This document shows positions 26,529-34,095 of a DNA stretch of 64,000 bases, piece by piece; the stretch's first letter is position 1, and every line of letters begins with the position of its first letter. The notes beneath the pieces are model-generated. The model was not told where the DNA came from, did not search any database, and saw only the letters and a program-made list of their open reading frames with translations. Source of the DNA: Micromonospora acroterricola (GTDB lineage: Bacteria > Actinomycetota > Actinomycetes > Mycobacteriales > Micromonosporaceae); contig NZ_QGKR01000231.1 in NCBI RefSeq assembly GCF_003172955.1, positions 1 through 64,000 of the forward strand, read 5' to 3'. The translations under genes and the position numbers were made by a program.

Positions 26529-26572
26529 GACCGGCCGGGCCGCTGCCCCGAGAGGGGAGGGCCCGGCCGGTC
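26529..26572. terminator. Long hairpin with 13-bp stem
   Basis: GACCGGCCGGGCC pairs perfectly with GGCCCGGCCGGTC. The 18-nt loop contains a nested CCCC-GAGA-GGGG. It lies directly after the GNAT stop, first of three hairpins before the sigma gene. Confidence 0.65.
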
Positions 26573-26578
26573 GGACCG

Positions 26579-26600
26579 ACTGTCACGTTCGCGTGACAGT
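26579..26600. terminator. Hairpin with 9-bp stem and TTCG loop
   Basis: ACTGTCACG and CGTGACAGT are perfectly complementary around a TTCG tetraloop. The less GC-rich stem contrasts with its neighbours, so it might also serve as a protein-binding palindrome. It is the middle element between the convergent GNAT and sigma genes. Confidence 0.5.
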
Positions 26601-26612
26601 GGGTGGTGCGAG

Positions 26613-26642
26613 TGAGGGCCGGGTCCGCCGACCCGGCCCTCA
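26613..26642. terminator. Bidirectional terminator, 13-bp stem
   Basis: TGAGGGCCGGGTC pairs with GACCCGGCCCTCA around a CGCC loop, ending 13 nt from the sigma-factor stop codon. It probably terminates the sigma-factor transcript and blocks read-through from the GNAT side. Confidence 0.7.
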
Positions 26643-26654
26643 ACCGTGAACTGC

Positions 26655-27476
26655 TCAGTACGTGCCGTCGAGCTGGCCGCGCAGCTTGGTCAGCGCCCGG
26701 GCCAGCAGCCGGGAGACGTGCATCTGCGAGACGCCGATCTGCTCGGCGATCTGCGACTGGGTCAGGTTGCCGTAGAAGCGCAGGGTCAGGATCTTCTGCT
26801 CCCGCTCGTCGAGCGTGGCCAGCGCCGGGCCGAGGGCGACCCGCAGCTCCGCCAGCTCGAACTCGCTGTCCTCGCCGCCGAGCATGTCACCCAGCTCGGT
26901 GGCCCGCTCGCCGTCGCCGGTCGGGGTGGACAGCGACACGGCGTTGTAGGCGCGGGCGCCCTCCAGGCCCTCCAGGACCTCTTCCTCGGTGAGCTTGAGG
27001 TGGGCGGCGATGTCGGCGACCGTCGGCGAGCGGCCGAGGGTCTGCAGGAGCGAGTTGTTGGCGTCGGAGATGGCCAGCCGCAGCTCCTGGAGGCGGCGGG
27101 GCACCCGGATGTCCCACGTGCGGTCGCGGAAGTGGCGCTTGAGCTCGCCGATGATGGTGGGGATCGCGTAGCCGGCGAAGTCGACACCGCGCGACGGGTC
27201 GAACTTGTCGATGGCCTTGATCAGGCCGACCGCGGCGGTCTGCGCCAGGTCGTCGGTGGGCTCGCCCCGCCCGCTGTAGCGGTGGGCGAGGTGGTTGGCG
27301 AGCGGCAGCCAGGCCTCGATCGCCCGGTCGCGGAGCGCGGCACGCGACGGGTGGTTGGCGGGCAGCGCGGCCATGGCGTTGAGCACGTCGGCGGCGCTGT
27401 CGGTGGGCGACTGCGGGTCCAGCCTGGTGCTCGTTGCCGTCGTGCTCGCCTGCTCGGTGATCGTTGGCGCGGTCAT
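26655..27476 (-). CDS. sigF: SigB/SigF/SigG-family RNA polymerase sigma factor
   Basis: Alternative sigma-70 factor of 273 aa. Region 2: EPTDDLAQTAAVGLIKAIDKFDPSRGVDFAGYAIPTIIGELKRHFRD. Region 3: RRLQELRLAIS...LGRSPTVADIAAHLKL. Region 4 helix-turn-helix: LTQSQIAEQIGVSQMHVSRLLARALTKLR. This family is controlled by anti-sigma kinase/antagonist partner switching and recognises GTTT-N14-17-GGGTA promoters, several of which occur at 50.7-53 kb. No anti-sigma gene is adjacent. ATG 27476 follows GGGAGG. The symbol is by family; the paralog may be named differently. Confidence 0.9.
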   Translation of the reverse strand: MTAPTITEQASTTATSTRLDPQSPTDSAADVLNAMAALPANHPSRAALRDRAIEAWLPLANHLAHRYSGRGEPTDDLAQTAAVGLIKAIDKFDPSRGVDFAGYAIPTIIGELKRHFRDRTWDIRVPRRLQELRLAISDANNSLLQTLGRSPTVADIAAHLKLTEEEVLEGLEGARAYNAVSLSTPTGDGERATELGDMLGGEDSEFELAELRVALGPALATLDEREQKILTLRFYGNLTQSQIAEQIGVSQMHVSRLLARALTKLRGQLDGTY

Positions 27477-27855
27477 GGGTGGTCCTCCCTGCACCTCGTC
27501 CGCGGACAAAAAAGACGCGACGCTTTGGTTTAGCTTCGTATGGGCCGTTCGGGACTCACCTTAACCTGATCGTCTCCCCGAAATCCAGCCGAAAGGCTGA
27601 TGTACTTAACGGAATTTGAATCATGAATGCCGCCAAACGGGGCGGAAGTCCGGAGGGTTGTGAGGTCCCTTACCGGTTCTTCCGGCCGGCGCTGGGGCGA
27701 CCGGGTCATCCCTCTCACTCGACCGGTCGGCCCACCCGGATCGGCCGAGCGGTCAACATGAAATCCGACATCCGGGCGGATCTGTCGACTATCCGTCGTT
27801 GTCCCACCGGTGGGACCGCCGTAGCGTCGCTGTACACACCCGGTTCGGAGGCACC
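27477..27855. other. 379-nt intergenic region upstream of divergent sigF-like and ADC-like genes
   Basis: No coding frame is supported. It is noticeably AT-richer than its surroundings (27510-27640). Features are a CAGCC-GAAA-GGCTG hairpin (27586-27599) in the probable sigma-factor leader, and a 16-bp palindrome at 27801-27816 near the ADC-like gene. I could not place a convincing sigma promoter. Confidence 0.5.
27801..27816. promoter_or_regulatory. 16-bp perfect palindrome, candidate operator
   Basis: GTCCCACCGGTGGGAC lies 39 nt upstream of the start of the acetoacetate-decarboxylase-like gene. A gapless palindrome at that distance from a start codon is a likely repressor site. The regulator is unknown. 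Confidence 0.45.
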
Positions 27856-28611
27856 GTGCTCGATCCAGCCGCTCCCCAGCTCGTCCTGAACAGTCGCACG
27901 CTCTACTTCAGCTGGCTGCCGGCGGATCCGGACGCCGTGGCCGCGCTCGTCCCCCCGGGGCTGCGCCCCCGCCCGGACCGGCAGGTGTTCCTCAACCAGT
28001 ACGTCGTCGACGACGAGACGCAGACCTCCGGCTTCGGCGCGTACTCGCTGACCTACCTCGGCGTCTCGCTCACCGGGGTCGACGCCCCCGGCGGGCTGAG
28101 CCCGGGCGGCTGGTGGACCCACTACGTGGCCTCCAGCCGGACGGTCCGCGACTACGCCGCCGCCCGGGGCGCCCCGGCGATCACCGGCCACACCAGCATC
28201 GAGGTGCACGGCAGTGACCTGGTCTCCGTCACCGAGGCCGACGGCGCGCCGCTGATCCGGGCCCGGTGCCAGGTGGGGGAGACCGGCCACGTGATCAGCA
28301 GTGGCCACCACCGTTACTTCACCCGCCGCGACGGCCAGCTGCTCAGCGCCGTCTACCCGTTCGTGGCGGAGCCGGTCGCGCCGTTCCTGATCGAGTCGGT
28401 CGAGTTCCTGGAGCCCGGCCACCCCATGTACGCGCTACGCCCGGCCAACCCGTTGACCATCGGCTTCGGCTACTACTCGCCGCGCTCCTCGTTCGCCTAC
28501 CCCGGTGGGCTGAGCGTGTACCCGGGCGGCAGCCTGCCGGGGGCGCCGGCCCGGTCGGTTCACCAGGTGCCGGCCAACCGGGCCCGCAGCGGCCTGCCGT
28601 CGGGGTCGTAG
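27856..28611 (+). CDS. Acetoacetate decarboxylase superfamily-like protein
   Basis: The 251-aa soluble protein resembles acetoacetate-decarboxylase/DUF2071-like beta-barrel proteins: LNSRTLYFSWLPADPDAVAALVPPGLRP at the start, then FLNQYVVDDETQTSGFGAYSLTYLGVSL and GGWWTHYVASSRTVRDYAA. I cannot point to the catalytic Lys of true acetoacetate decarboxylases, so the activity is open. GTG at 27856 follows GGAGG. Its last 52 nt overlap the convergent phospholipase D gene, and the C-terminal tail there looks non-conserved. Confidence 0.7.
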   Translation: MLDPAAPQLVLNSRTLYFSWLPADPDAVAALVPPGLRPRPDRQVFLNQYVVDDETQTSGFGAYSLTYLGVSLTGVDAPGGLSPGGWWTHYVASSRTVRDYAAARGAPAITGHTSIEVHGSDLVSVTEADGAPLIRARCQVGETGHVISSGHHRYFTRRDGQLLSAVYPFVAEPVAPFLIESVEFLEPGHPMYALRPANPLTIGFGYYSPRSSFAYPGGLSVYPGGSLPGAPARSVHQVPANRARSGLPSGS

Positions 28612-30149
28612 ACCAGCCGGTACACCGGCAGCGCCCAGGCGCGGGTGTACCACGGCAGCCGCTCCGGGCGGTGCGGACGCAGCCGGCCCGGCGGGCGGTC
28701 GCCCACCTGCCCGCCGTCGTACCACTGTTGCAGCGCGTCGGCGGCGGCCGTGACGACGGCGACGGCGTCGGCCGGGTCGAGCAGGTCGCCGTCGTCCGCG
28801 CCGGAGGGGTCGCGGTCCAGGTGCTCGCGCCAGAGCCGCAGCCGCAACTCCCGGGCGAAGGCCCGCGCACCGTCGCCCTGCCCGCCGGGGTCGGTGGGCT
28901 CCCGCTCGTCGCGGGTGTCGTCGAGCACCGCACAGGACAGCTCGCTGTCGTGCGTCCAGGAGCGGCGGTTGAAGTTGTCGCTGCCCACGCTCGCCCAGAC
29001 GTCGTCGACCACGCAGACCTTCGCGTGCACGTAGACCGGGTTGCCGGCGTGGTTCTCCACGTCGAAGACGTGCACCCGGTCCGGTGCGGCCTGCTCGCAC
29101 AGGGACAGCGCCTGCTCGCGGCCGACCATGTTCGGCGGTAGCGCGAGCCTGCCGTCCACGTCCGGGTGCCGGGGCACCACGGCGACCAGGTGCAGCTCCG
29201 GATTGTCCCGCAGCGCGTGCGCGAACAGGTCCGCCACCTCCGTCGACCAGAGGTACTGGTCCTCCAGGTAGATGAGCCGGCGGGCGCGCCGTACCGCCTT
29301 CGTGTAGCCCCGGGCCACCGTCCGCTCGCCGTCGGGGGCGAAGGAGTAGCGCGGCCGGACGGCGGGATAGGTCCGCAGCACCTGGATCTGGTGCGGCCCG
29401 CACGGCGGCGGGTCGGCCGGCTGCTCGGGCAGCGGGTCGGGCTTCAGGTCCGAGCCGCGCAGCCGGTCCCGCAGGTACGCCATCGGGTTCTCCGAGTCCA
29501 TCGGCATCGGGTCGGTCCAGCGCTCCCGGAACACCGTGTCCAACGCGCCGACGACCGGGCCGCGCACCGCGAGCTGCACGTCGTGCCAGGGCGGGTTGGT
29601 TCCGTACCGGGGAGACATCCGTACCGGCTGCGGATCGCCGTGGTGCGCGGCGTCGTCCCGCCGGCTGTGGCACAGGTCGATGCCCCCGGCGAACGCGATG
29701 TCCCGTGCCGGGGCGCGGAGGTGCCGCAGCACCACCAGCTTCTGGTGGTGCGACCCGCCGCGTCGGACCCGCTGGTCCAGGAGCACCTCGCCGCCGGCGG
29801 CGGAGATCGCCTCGCTCAGGTCGCGGTTCTCCTCCTCGCTGTACGCCAGAGCGTCGAGGTGTGAGCGCCAGATCAGGCCCTTGACCACCACTCCACGCTG
29901 GGCGGCCTGGGCGAAGAGCTGGGCCACCGTCGGGCCGTCCGGGCGCAGCCGTTGGTCCGGGTCACCCCGCCAGTCGGTGAAGAAGAGGTGGTCTCCCGCC
30001 GTCAGCGCCTCCACCTCGTCGACCAGCCGGTCGAAGTACGCCGCGCCGTGAATCAGCGGCTCGGCGAGGTTACCCGTGGTCCAGACGGGTAACCCAGAGA
30101 CCGGGTTGGCCCGTTCCCGCGCGGTGAGGAACCAGTCCTGCAACGGCAC
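28560..30149 (-). CDS. Phospholipase D family protein
   Basis: The 529-aa PLD superfamily enzyme has two HKD-type half-sites: SHHQKLVVLRHL near residue 135 (degenerate Asp position) and the complete VYVHAKVCVVDDVWASVGSDNFNRRSW near 370-400. The family hydrolyses or transfers phosphodiester headgroups of phospholipids. No signal peptide is obvious, so it may be cytosolic or membrane-peripheral. GTG 30149 follows GGAGG with 9-nt spacing. It overlaps the end of the convergent ADC-like gene by 52 nt. Confidence 0.9.
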   Translation of the reverse strand: MPLQDWFLTARERANPVSGLPVWTTGNLAEPLIHGAAYFDRLVDEVEALTAGDHLFFTDWRGDPDQRLRPDGPTVAQLFAQAAQRGVVVKGLIWRSHLDALAYSEEENRDLSEAISAAGGEVLLDQRVRRGGSHHQKLVVLRHLRAPARDIAFAGGIDLCHSRRDDAAHHGDPQPVRMSPRYGTNPPWHDVQLAVRGPVVGALDTVFRERWTDPMPMDSENPMAYLRDRLRGSDLKPDPLPEQPADPPPCGPHQIQVLRTYPAVRPRYSFAPDGERTVARGYTKAVRRARRLIYLEDQYLWSTEVADLFAHALRDNPELHLVAVVPRHPDVDGRLALPPNMVGREQALSLCEQAAPDRVHVFDVENHAGNPVYVHAKVCVVDDVWASVGSDNFNRRSWTHDSELSCAVLDDTRDEREPTDPGGQGDGARAFARELRLRLWREHLDRDPSGADDGDLLDPADAVAVVTAAADALQQWYDGGQVGDRPPGRLRPHRPERLPWYTRAWALPVYRLVYDPDGRPLRARLAGTW

Positions 30150-30281
30150 CGTCCAGCCCTCCGGAGGTCGACAACGTCCTCACGCTAGGACCCTCGAGGC
30201 GGGTCCGCACGCCAGGCCGGCAGACCGGTGACCTGGCTGACGCCGTCGAGACGACGCGACAACAACCGAGGAGGCCACACC

Positions 30282-30410
30282 ATGCCCCGCGAGACGACGA
30301 ATCCCGTGACCGAGTACCGCGAGCCGGCGGTGGAGAGCGAACGGGGTGCGCTGGTAGCGGTGTTGGTGATGGTCATTCTGGGCGTGGCGGGGATTTTTGC
30401 GGTCTCCTGA
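30282..30410 (+). CDS. Small single-pass membrane protein, 42 aa
   Basis: MPRETTNPVTEYREPAVESE leads to a single membrane helix (GALVAVLVMVILGVAGIFAVS) that forms the C-terminus. GAGGAGG at 30269-30275 is 6 nt from the ATG, which supports translation. No family recognised. It could be a small regulatory or structural membrane peptide. It is alone in its orientation, divergent from phospholipase D and convergent with the pirin gene. Confidence 0.65.
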   Translation: MPRETTNPVTEYREPAVESERGALVAVLVMVILGVAGIFAVS

Positions 30411-30413
30411 GGC

Positions 30414-30450
30414 GGCGCCAGCGCCCCCGGTGAACGGGGGCGCCGGCGCC
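30414..30450. terminator. Bidirectional hairpin terminator
   Basis: GCGCCCCCG pairs with CGGGGGCGC around GTGAA. After one mismatch the stem continues with GGCGCC/GGCGCC, giving 15 pairs in total. It lies between the 42-aa gene and the convergent pirin gene. Confidence 0.7.
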
Positions 30451-30471
30451 GGTCTCAGAGGCTGACCGTGG

Positions 30472-31458
30472 TCAGGGCCGGCGGCCCTGACCGTCGGTGT
30501 GCGGCAGCCGCTCGGTGGGGATCACGCCGAGCCGGCCGGCCTGGAAGTCCTCGAACGCCTGAACCAGCTCGTCCCGGGTGTTCATCACGAACGGGCCGTA
30601 CTGCGCCACCGGCTCCCGGATCGGCTGGCCGCCCATGATGTAGAGGTCCAGCGCCGGGGTGTTGCTGTCCTGCGTGGTGTCCGCGCTGAAGCGCAGGGCG
30701 TCACCGGGACCGTGCACCGCGAGCTGGCCGGTGCGGACCGGCCGCCGGTCGGCGCCGACGGTGCCGCGCCCGCCGAGCACGTACACCAGGGCGTTGAACT
30801 CCGGCTGCCAGGGCAGGTCGACCTGCGCCCCCGGCTGCACCGTGACGTGCGTCATGGTGATCGGGGTGAAGGTGGAACCCGGCCCGCGGTGCCCGGCCAG
30901 CTCGCCGGCGATGACCCGGATCAGCGCGCCACCGTCGGGCGTGGTGAGCAGCGCCGACTCCCGGCCCCGGATGTCCTGGTAGCGGGGTGGGTTCATCTTG
31001 GCCGCGCGGGGCAGGTTGACCCAGAGTTGGGTGCCGTGGAAGAGCCCACCGCTCATCACCAGGTGCTCCGGCGGGGCCTCGATGTGCAGCAGACCGCTGC
31101 CGGCCGTCATCCACTGGGTGTCGCCGTCGGTGATGGTGCCGCCGCCGCCGTGCGAGTCCTGGTGGTCGAAGACGCCGTCGATGATGTACGTGACGGTCTC
31201 GAAGCCGCGGTGCGGGTGCCACGGGGTGCCCTTGGGCTCGCCCGGCGCGTAGTCCACCTCACCCATCTGGTCGAGGTGGATGAACGGGTCCAGGTCGGTG
31301 GTCGGCACCCCGGCGAAGGCCCGTCGGACCGGGAAACCCTCACCCTCGAAGCCGCTCGGCGCGGTGGTCACCGTGCGGACCGGACGGATCCTGGTGGACT
31401 CGTCGAGCTTGGGCAGGCGGGGCAGGACGAGGACGTTGTCAACGGTGATCGCGGGCAT
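30472..31458 (-). CDS. Pirin family protein
   Basis: Bicupin of 328 aa. The N-terminal cupin has the metal-binding set in GTPWHPHRGFETVTYIIDG (His residues) followed by HQDSHGGGGTITDGDTQWMTAGSGLLHIEAPPE. The C-terminal cupin begins around YVLGGRGTVG. Pirins bind Fe(II) and some have quercetinase activity or act as redox-linked regulators. ATG 31458 follows AGGAG. It lies 9 nt downstream of the marR gene in the same operon, so that regulator probably controls it. Confidence 0.92.
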   Translation of the reverse strand: MPAITVDNVLVLPRLPKLDESTRIRPVRTVTTAPSGFEGEGFPVRRAFAGVPTTDLDPFIHLDQMGEVDYAPGEPKGTPWHPHRGFETVTYIIDGVFDHQDSHGGGGTITDGDTQWMTAGSGLLHIEAPPEHLVMSGGLFHGTQLWVNLPRAAKMNPPRYQDIRGRESALLTTPDGGALIRVIAGELAGHRGPGSTFTPITMTHVTVQPGAQVDLPWQPEFNALVYVLGGRGTVGADRRPVRTGQLAVHGPGDALRFSADTTQDSNTPALDLYIMGGQPIREPVAQYGPFVMNTRDELVQAFEDFQAGRLGVIPTERLPHTDGQGRRP

Positions 31459-31467
31459 CGGAGGCTC

Positions 31468-31950
31468 CTAGTTCGTTGCGTGGGTGGTCGAGCTGGCCCG
31501 AGTCGCCCGGAGGCGGTCACCGAGTCGCTCGAAGACCCGGGTGAGGCAGGCGACCTCGGCGTCGTCGAGGTCGTCCATGAGGTGGGTACGCACCGACGCC
31601 AGATGGTGGGGTGCGGCTTCCCGCAGGGTGAGCAGCCCGGCGGCGGTGAGCACCGCCTCGCTGCCCCGTCGGTCGTCCGGGCAGGACTCCTTGCTGACGA
31701 GACCTCGGCGTTGCATCGAGGAGATCTGGTACGTCAGCCGGCTGGGCGAGAAGACCAGTCGACCGGCCAGCTCGCCCATCCGCAGCCGTTGCCCCGGCGC
31801 CTCGGAGAGCAGCACCAGCACGTGGTAGTCGGCGAAGCTCAGGTCGCTGTCGGCCCGCAGGTCCTCTTCCAGCTGCGTGTAGAGACGCTGGCTGGCCTCG
31901 ATGTAGGCGCGCCAGGCGGCCGCTCGGGCACTGTCCAGGTTCTCGGTCAC
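31468..31950 (-). CDS. MarR-family transcriptional regulator
   Basis: The 160-aa winged-helix regulator has RMGELAGRLVFSPSRLTYQISSMQRRGLVSKESCPDDRRGSEAVLTAAG, the MarR recognition helix and wing. Such proteins usually repress their own operon and respond to phenolics or oxidants. It is co-transcribed with the pirin gene 9 nt downstream. The GTG start lacks a ribosome site and is probably near-leaderless. An AT-rich candidate operator (TTTCAAAATTTAA) lies at about 31970-31982. Confidence 0.92.
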   Translation of the reverse strand: MTENLDSARAAAWRAYIEASQRLYTQLEEDLRADSDLSFADYHVLVLLSEAPGQRLRMGELAGRLVFSPSRLTYQISSMQRRGLVSKESCPDDRRGSEAVLTAAGLLTLREAAPHHLASVRTHLMDDLDDAEVACLTRVFERLGDRLRATRASSTTHATN

Positions 31951-31967
31951 GATGACGACGATAGCAC

Positions 31968-31986
31968 TCTTTCAAAATTTAACTAG
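31968..31986. promoter_or_regulatory. AT-rich candidate MarR operator
   Basis: CTTTCAAAATTTAACTAG contains an imperfect palindrome (TTcAAATTTaA type), 18-36 nt upstream of the marR start. MarR family sites are commonly AT-rich palindromes in this position. Support is positional only. Confidence 0.3.
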
Positions 31987-32108
31987 TGCTCCAGATGGTC
32001 GTCTGGATCACGTCCTCGCGGTCGATGGGACACGTTGGTGCAGTTTTGAAGAAAGGCGGCGGTAATTCGGCGGCGGAGCATCGGCCCGGTGTGCCAGACT
32101 CCGCCCTC

Positions 32109-32642
32109 GTGGAACACGTGGAGCTCACCGCCGACGACCTGTTGCTGCGTCCCTGGCGGGACGCCGACGCTCCGGCGGTGCGCGCCGCCCTGCGCGACCC
32201 GGCCATCACCCAGTGGAACCCGCACGGTGGTGGCCCGATCGACGACGAGGCGGCCCTGCTGTGGGTGCGCCACCGCGCCGACTGGTCCGGCGGCGACCAC
32301 GCCTCGATGGCGGTGACCGCCGCGGCCGGCGGCGAGCTGCTGGGCTCGGTGTCGCTGCACTCCATCCACCACGGCGACGCCTCCGTCGGGTACTGGACGG
32401 CGCCGGCGGCGCGGGGGCGCGGGGTGGCCGTGCGCGCCGTCGTCCGGCTCACCGACTGGGCGTTCGCCGACCTCGGGCTGCACCGGGTGGAGCTGTGCCA
32501 CGCGGTGGCCAACCCGGCCTCCTGTCGGGTGGCCGACCGGGCCGGCTACGCCGCCGAGGGGACGCTGCGCGAGTCGTACCGGTACGGCGACGGCCGCCGC
32601 TACGACGAGCACCTGCACGCCCGGCTGGCCACCGACCGCTGA
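32109..32642 (+). CDS. GNAT family N-acetyltransferase (RimJ/RimL-like)
   Basis: Acetyltransferase of about 177 aa: LLLRPWRDADAPAVRAALRDP at the start, central SVGYWTAPAARGRGVAVRAVVRLTDWAF (acetyl-CoA loop RGRGVA) and LHRVELCHAVANPASCRVADRAGYAAEGTLRESYRYGDG, which is typical of the ribosomal-protein Rim-type group. GTG 32109 is chosen because conserved sequence begins there, but it has no ribosome site; ATG 32025 would add 28 non-conserved residues. It is divergent from marR-pirin. The substrate is unknown. Confidence 0.85.
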   Translation: MEHVELTADDLLLRPWRDADAPAVRAALRDPAITQWNPHGGGPIDDEAALLWVRHRADWSGGDHASMAVTAAAGGELLGSVSLHSIHHGDASVGYWTAPAARGRGVAVRAVVRLTDWAFADLGLHRVELCHAVANPASCRVADRAGYAAEGTLRESYRYGDGRRYDEHLHARLATDR

Positions 32643-32920
32643 GTGACCGGCAACAGGTCAGGATCCGCGCAACGTCGCTGATCCTGCTGCCGCGCCGTGC
32701 GAGACGGCAGTTTCCCCGAAACTGCGCGGTCCGTCGGCGTGTCGCAGCCGGCGGCGTATGCCGTGCCGGAGGGCGATACCTCAGAGGTATAAAAATGCCT
32801 CTGAGGTATCAGGCTCGTCCGCGACCCCGACCCGTCCGCCCGTGTCCCGCCGGAGCGGGGGCCTCGCCGGAGGCAGAGAGCGGCACGCCAGGTCGCTGCG
32901 GCCGCGACGGAGCCCCGCCC
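32643..32920. other. 278-nt intergenic region with hairpin and twin palindromes
   Basis: No convincing gene. A perfect 8-bp inverted repeat GCAGTTTC-CCC-GAAACTGC lies at 32707-32725 and two near-identical 15-bp palindromes at 32776-32809 (separate entry). Both genes at its edges end here (GNAT plus, FBP minus), so promoter-like elements have no obvious target. Confidence 0.5.
32775..32810. promoter_or_regulatory. Twin 15-bp palindromes, orphan operator pair
   Basis: ATACCTC-A-GAGGTAT (32776-32790) and ATGCCTC-T-GAGGTAT (32795-32809) have centres 19 nt apart, and together they form a perfect 13-bp stem GATACCTCAGAGG/CCTCTGAGGTATC with a 10-nt AT-rich loop. Two palindromes two helical turns apart resemble a cooperative repressor operator. 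No gene starts nearby in either direction. Confidence 0.5.
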
Positions 32921-33409
32921 TCACTCGGCCACCTTGCGCAGGAAGGCGGCGAGGTGGCTCGTGGTGCGGTCGATCTTCTCGGCCAGGGTGATGGTCTCGT
33001 CGATGCGGCGCCCCGCCTCCTTCCTGCCCCGCAGGTAGAGCGAGCAGGCCAGGTCGGAGCAGATGTAGGCACCCACGGAGTTGCCCTGCCGCCCGTCCCG
33101 CCCGGCCTTGCGGGCGGTCATCAGCGAGACGCCGTCCCCGGTGTGGGTGGTCAGGCACAACGAGCACATGCTGCGCCGGACGCGCCCGGTCTGCTGCGGA
33201 GCGACCCGCAGCGCCACCCCGACGAGCCCGGCGCCGGACTCGGCGACCAGGTAGGCCCGCTGGGTCGCGGCGGGGTCCCGCCACCCGAGGAAGTCGAGGT
33301 CGTCCCAGGGGCGCGCGGGCAGATCGTTCGGTACGGCCAGCCGCTTCGCCTCGCCCTGTGTGCAGTTGACGAAGGACGCGCGGATGTCCCGCTCGGTAAT
33401 CGCTAGCAT
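32921..33409 (-). CDS. FBP domain protein (EF-G-binding, treble-clef zinc finger)
   Basis: The 162-aa protein has the FBP C-terminal treble-clef zinc finger: CSLC (MCSLCLTTH) and CSDLACSLYLRGR supply Cys ligands. The family is related to the fusidic-acid-resistance fold that binds elongation factor G and rescues stalled EF-G. The N-terminus ITERDIRASFVNCTQGEAKRLAVP is typical of actinobacterial members. ATG 33409; an AGGAG lies somewhat far upstream. It is divergent from a TetR-type gene with a palindrome between them, so the TetR protein may control it. Confidence 0.85.
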   Translation of the reverse strand: MLAITERDIRASFVNCTQGEAKRLAVPNDLPARPWDDLDFLGWRDPAATQRAYLVAESGAGLVGVALRVAPQQTGRVRRSMCSLCLTTHTGDGVSLMTARKAGRDGRQGNSVGAYICSDLACSLYLRGRKEAGRRIDETITLAEKIDRTTSHLAAFLRKVAE

Positions 33410-33417
33410 AGGTAGTA

Positions 33418-33434
33418 GCCTAGCTCTCCTAGGC
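33418..33434. promoter_or_regulatory. Candidate TetR operator (GCCTAG-N5-CTAGGC)
   Basis: Perfect 6-nt arms with a 5-nt spacer, located between the divergent FBP and TetR genes, 9 nt from one start codon and 26 nt from the other. TetR regulators often bind such palindromes and repress both directions. Confidence 0.5.
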
Positions 33435-33460
33435 AAACGATTAAGAGGGCTAGTTTTGGG

Positions 33461-34039
33461 GTGTGGGACATGGCACGTGCCGGGGTGACCGCCGACCGCC
33501 TGACCGTGGTCGCGGCGGATCTCGCCGACGAGATCGGCCTGGAGAACGTGACGGTCGCGGCGCTCGCACGCCATTTCGGCGTGAAGGACGCGAGTCTGTA
33601 CTTCCACATCAGGAACGCGCGGGACCTGCGGGTCCGGGTTGCCCTGCTGGCCCTCGCCGAGCTCGCCGACCGGGTCGCCGCCGCGCTCGCCGGTCGTGCC
33701 GGCAAGGACGCGCTGGTGGCGTTCGCCAACGCCTACCGCGACTACGCGAGGCGGCACCCGGGCCGGTACGCCGCGATGCAGATCGACCTGGACCCGGAGA
33801 CGGCGGCCGCGAGCGCCGGCGTCCGGCACGCGGAGATGACACGGGCGATCCTGCGCGGCTACCGGCTGCCCGAGCCCGACCAGACCGACGCGGTCCGGAT
33901 GATGCACAGCACCTTCCACGGCTTCGTGAGCCTGGAGAGGACCGGCGGGTTCCGCCACACCCCCCGCGCCACGGACGACTCGTGGTCCAGGGCCCTCGAC
34001 GCCCTCGACGCCGTCCTCCGCAACTGGCCACCGGCGTGA
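33461..34039 (+). CDS. TetR/AcrR-family transcriptional regulator (TetR C-terminal WHG type)
   Basis: The 192-aa regulator has an N-terminal helix-turn-helix: LADEIGLENVTVAALARHFGVKDASLYFHIRNARDLRVRVA. The C-terminal ligand domain (about 65-190) contains HSTFHGFVSLERTGGF, the WHG-type signature. GTG 33461 or ATG 33470 could be the start. It is divergent from the FBP gene with a palindrome between them. Its ligand is unknown. Confidence 0.9.
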   Translation: MWDMARAGVTADRLTVVAADLADEIGLENVTVAALARHFGVKDASLYFHIRNARDLRVRVALLALAELADRVAAALAGRAGKDALVAFANAYRDYARRHPGRYAAMQIDLDPETAAASAGVRHAEMTRAILRGYRLPEPDQTDAVRMMHSTFHGFVSLERTGGFRHTPRATDDSWSRALDALDAVLRNWPPA

Positions 34040-34095
34040 GCGCCAACCCGGCAACCAGGCGAGAGGGGCGGCTGACGACCGCCTAGGCTCGTGAC

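Noticed and set aside
32758-32991. 77-codon open frame in the gap after the GNAT gene
   Set aside because: Arg/Ser/Pro-rich, starts inside the twin-palindrome region, overlaps the FBP gene antisense and lacks a ribosome site.
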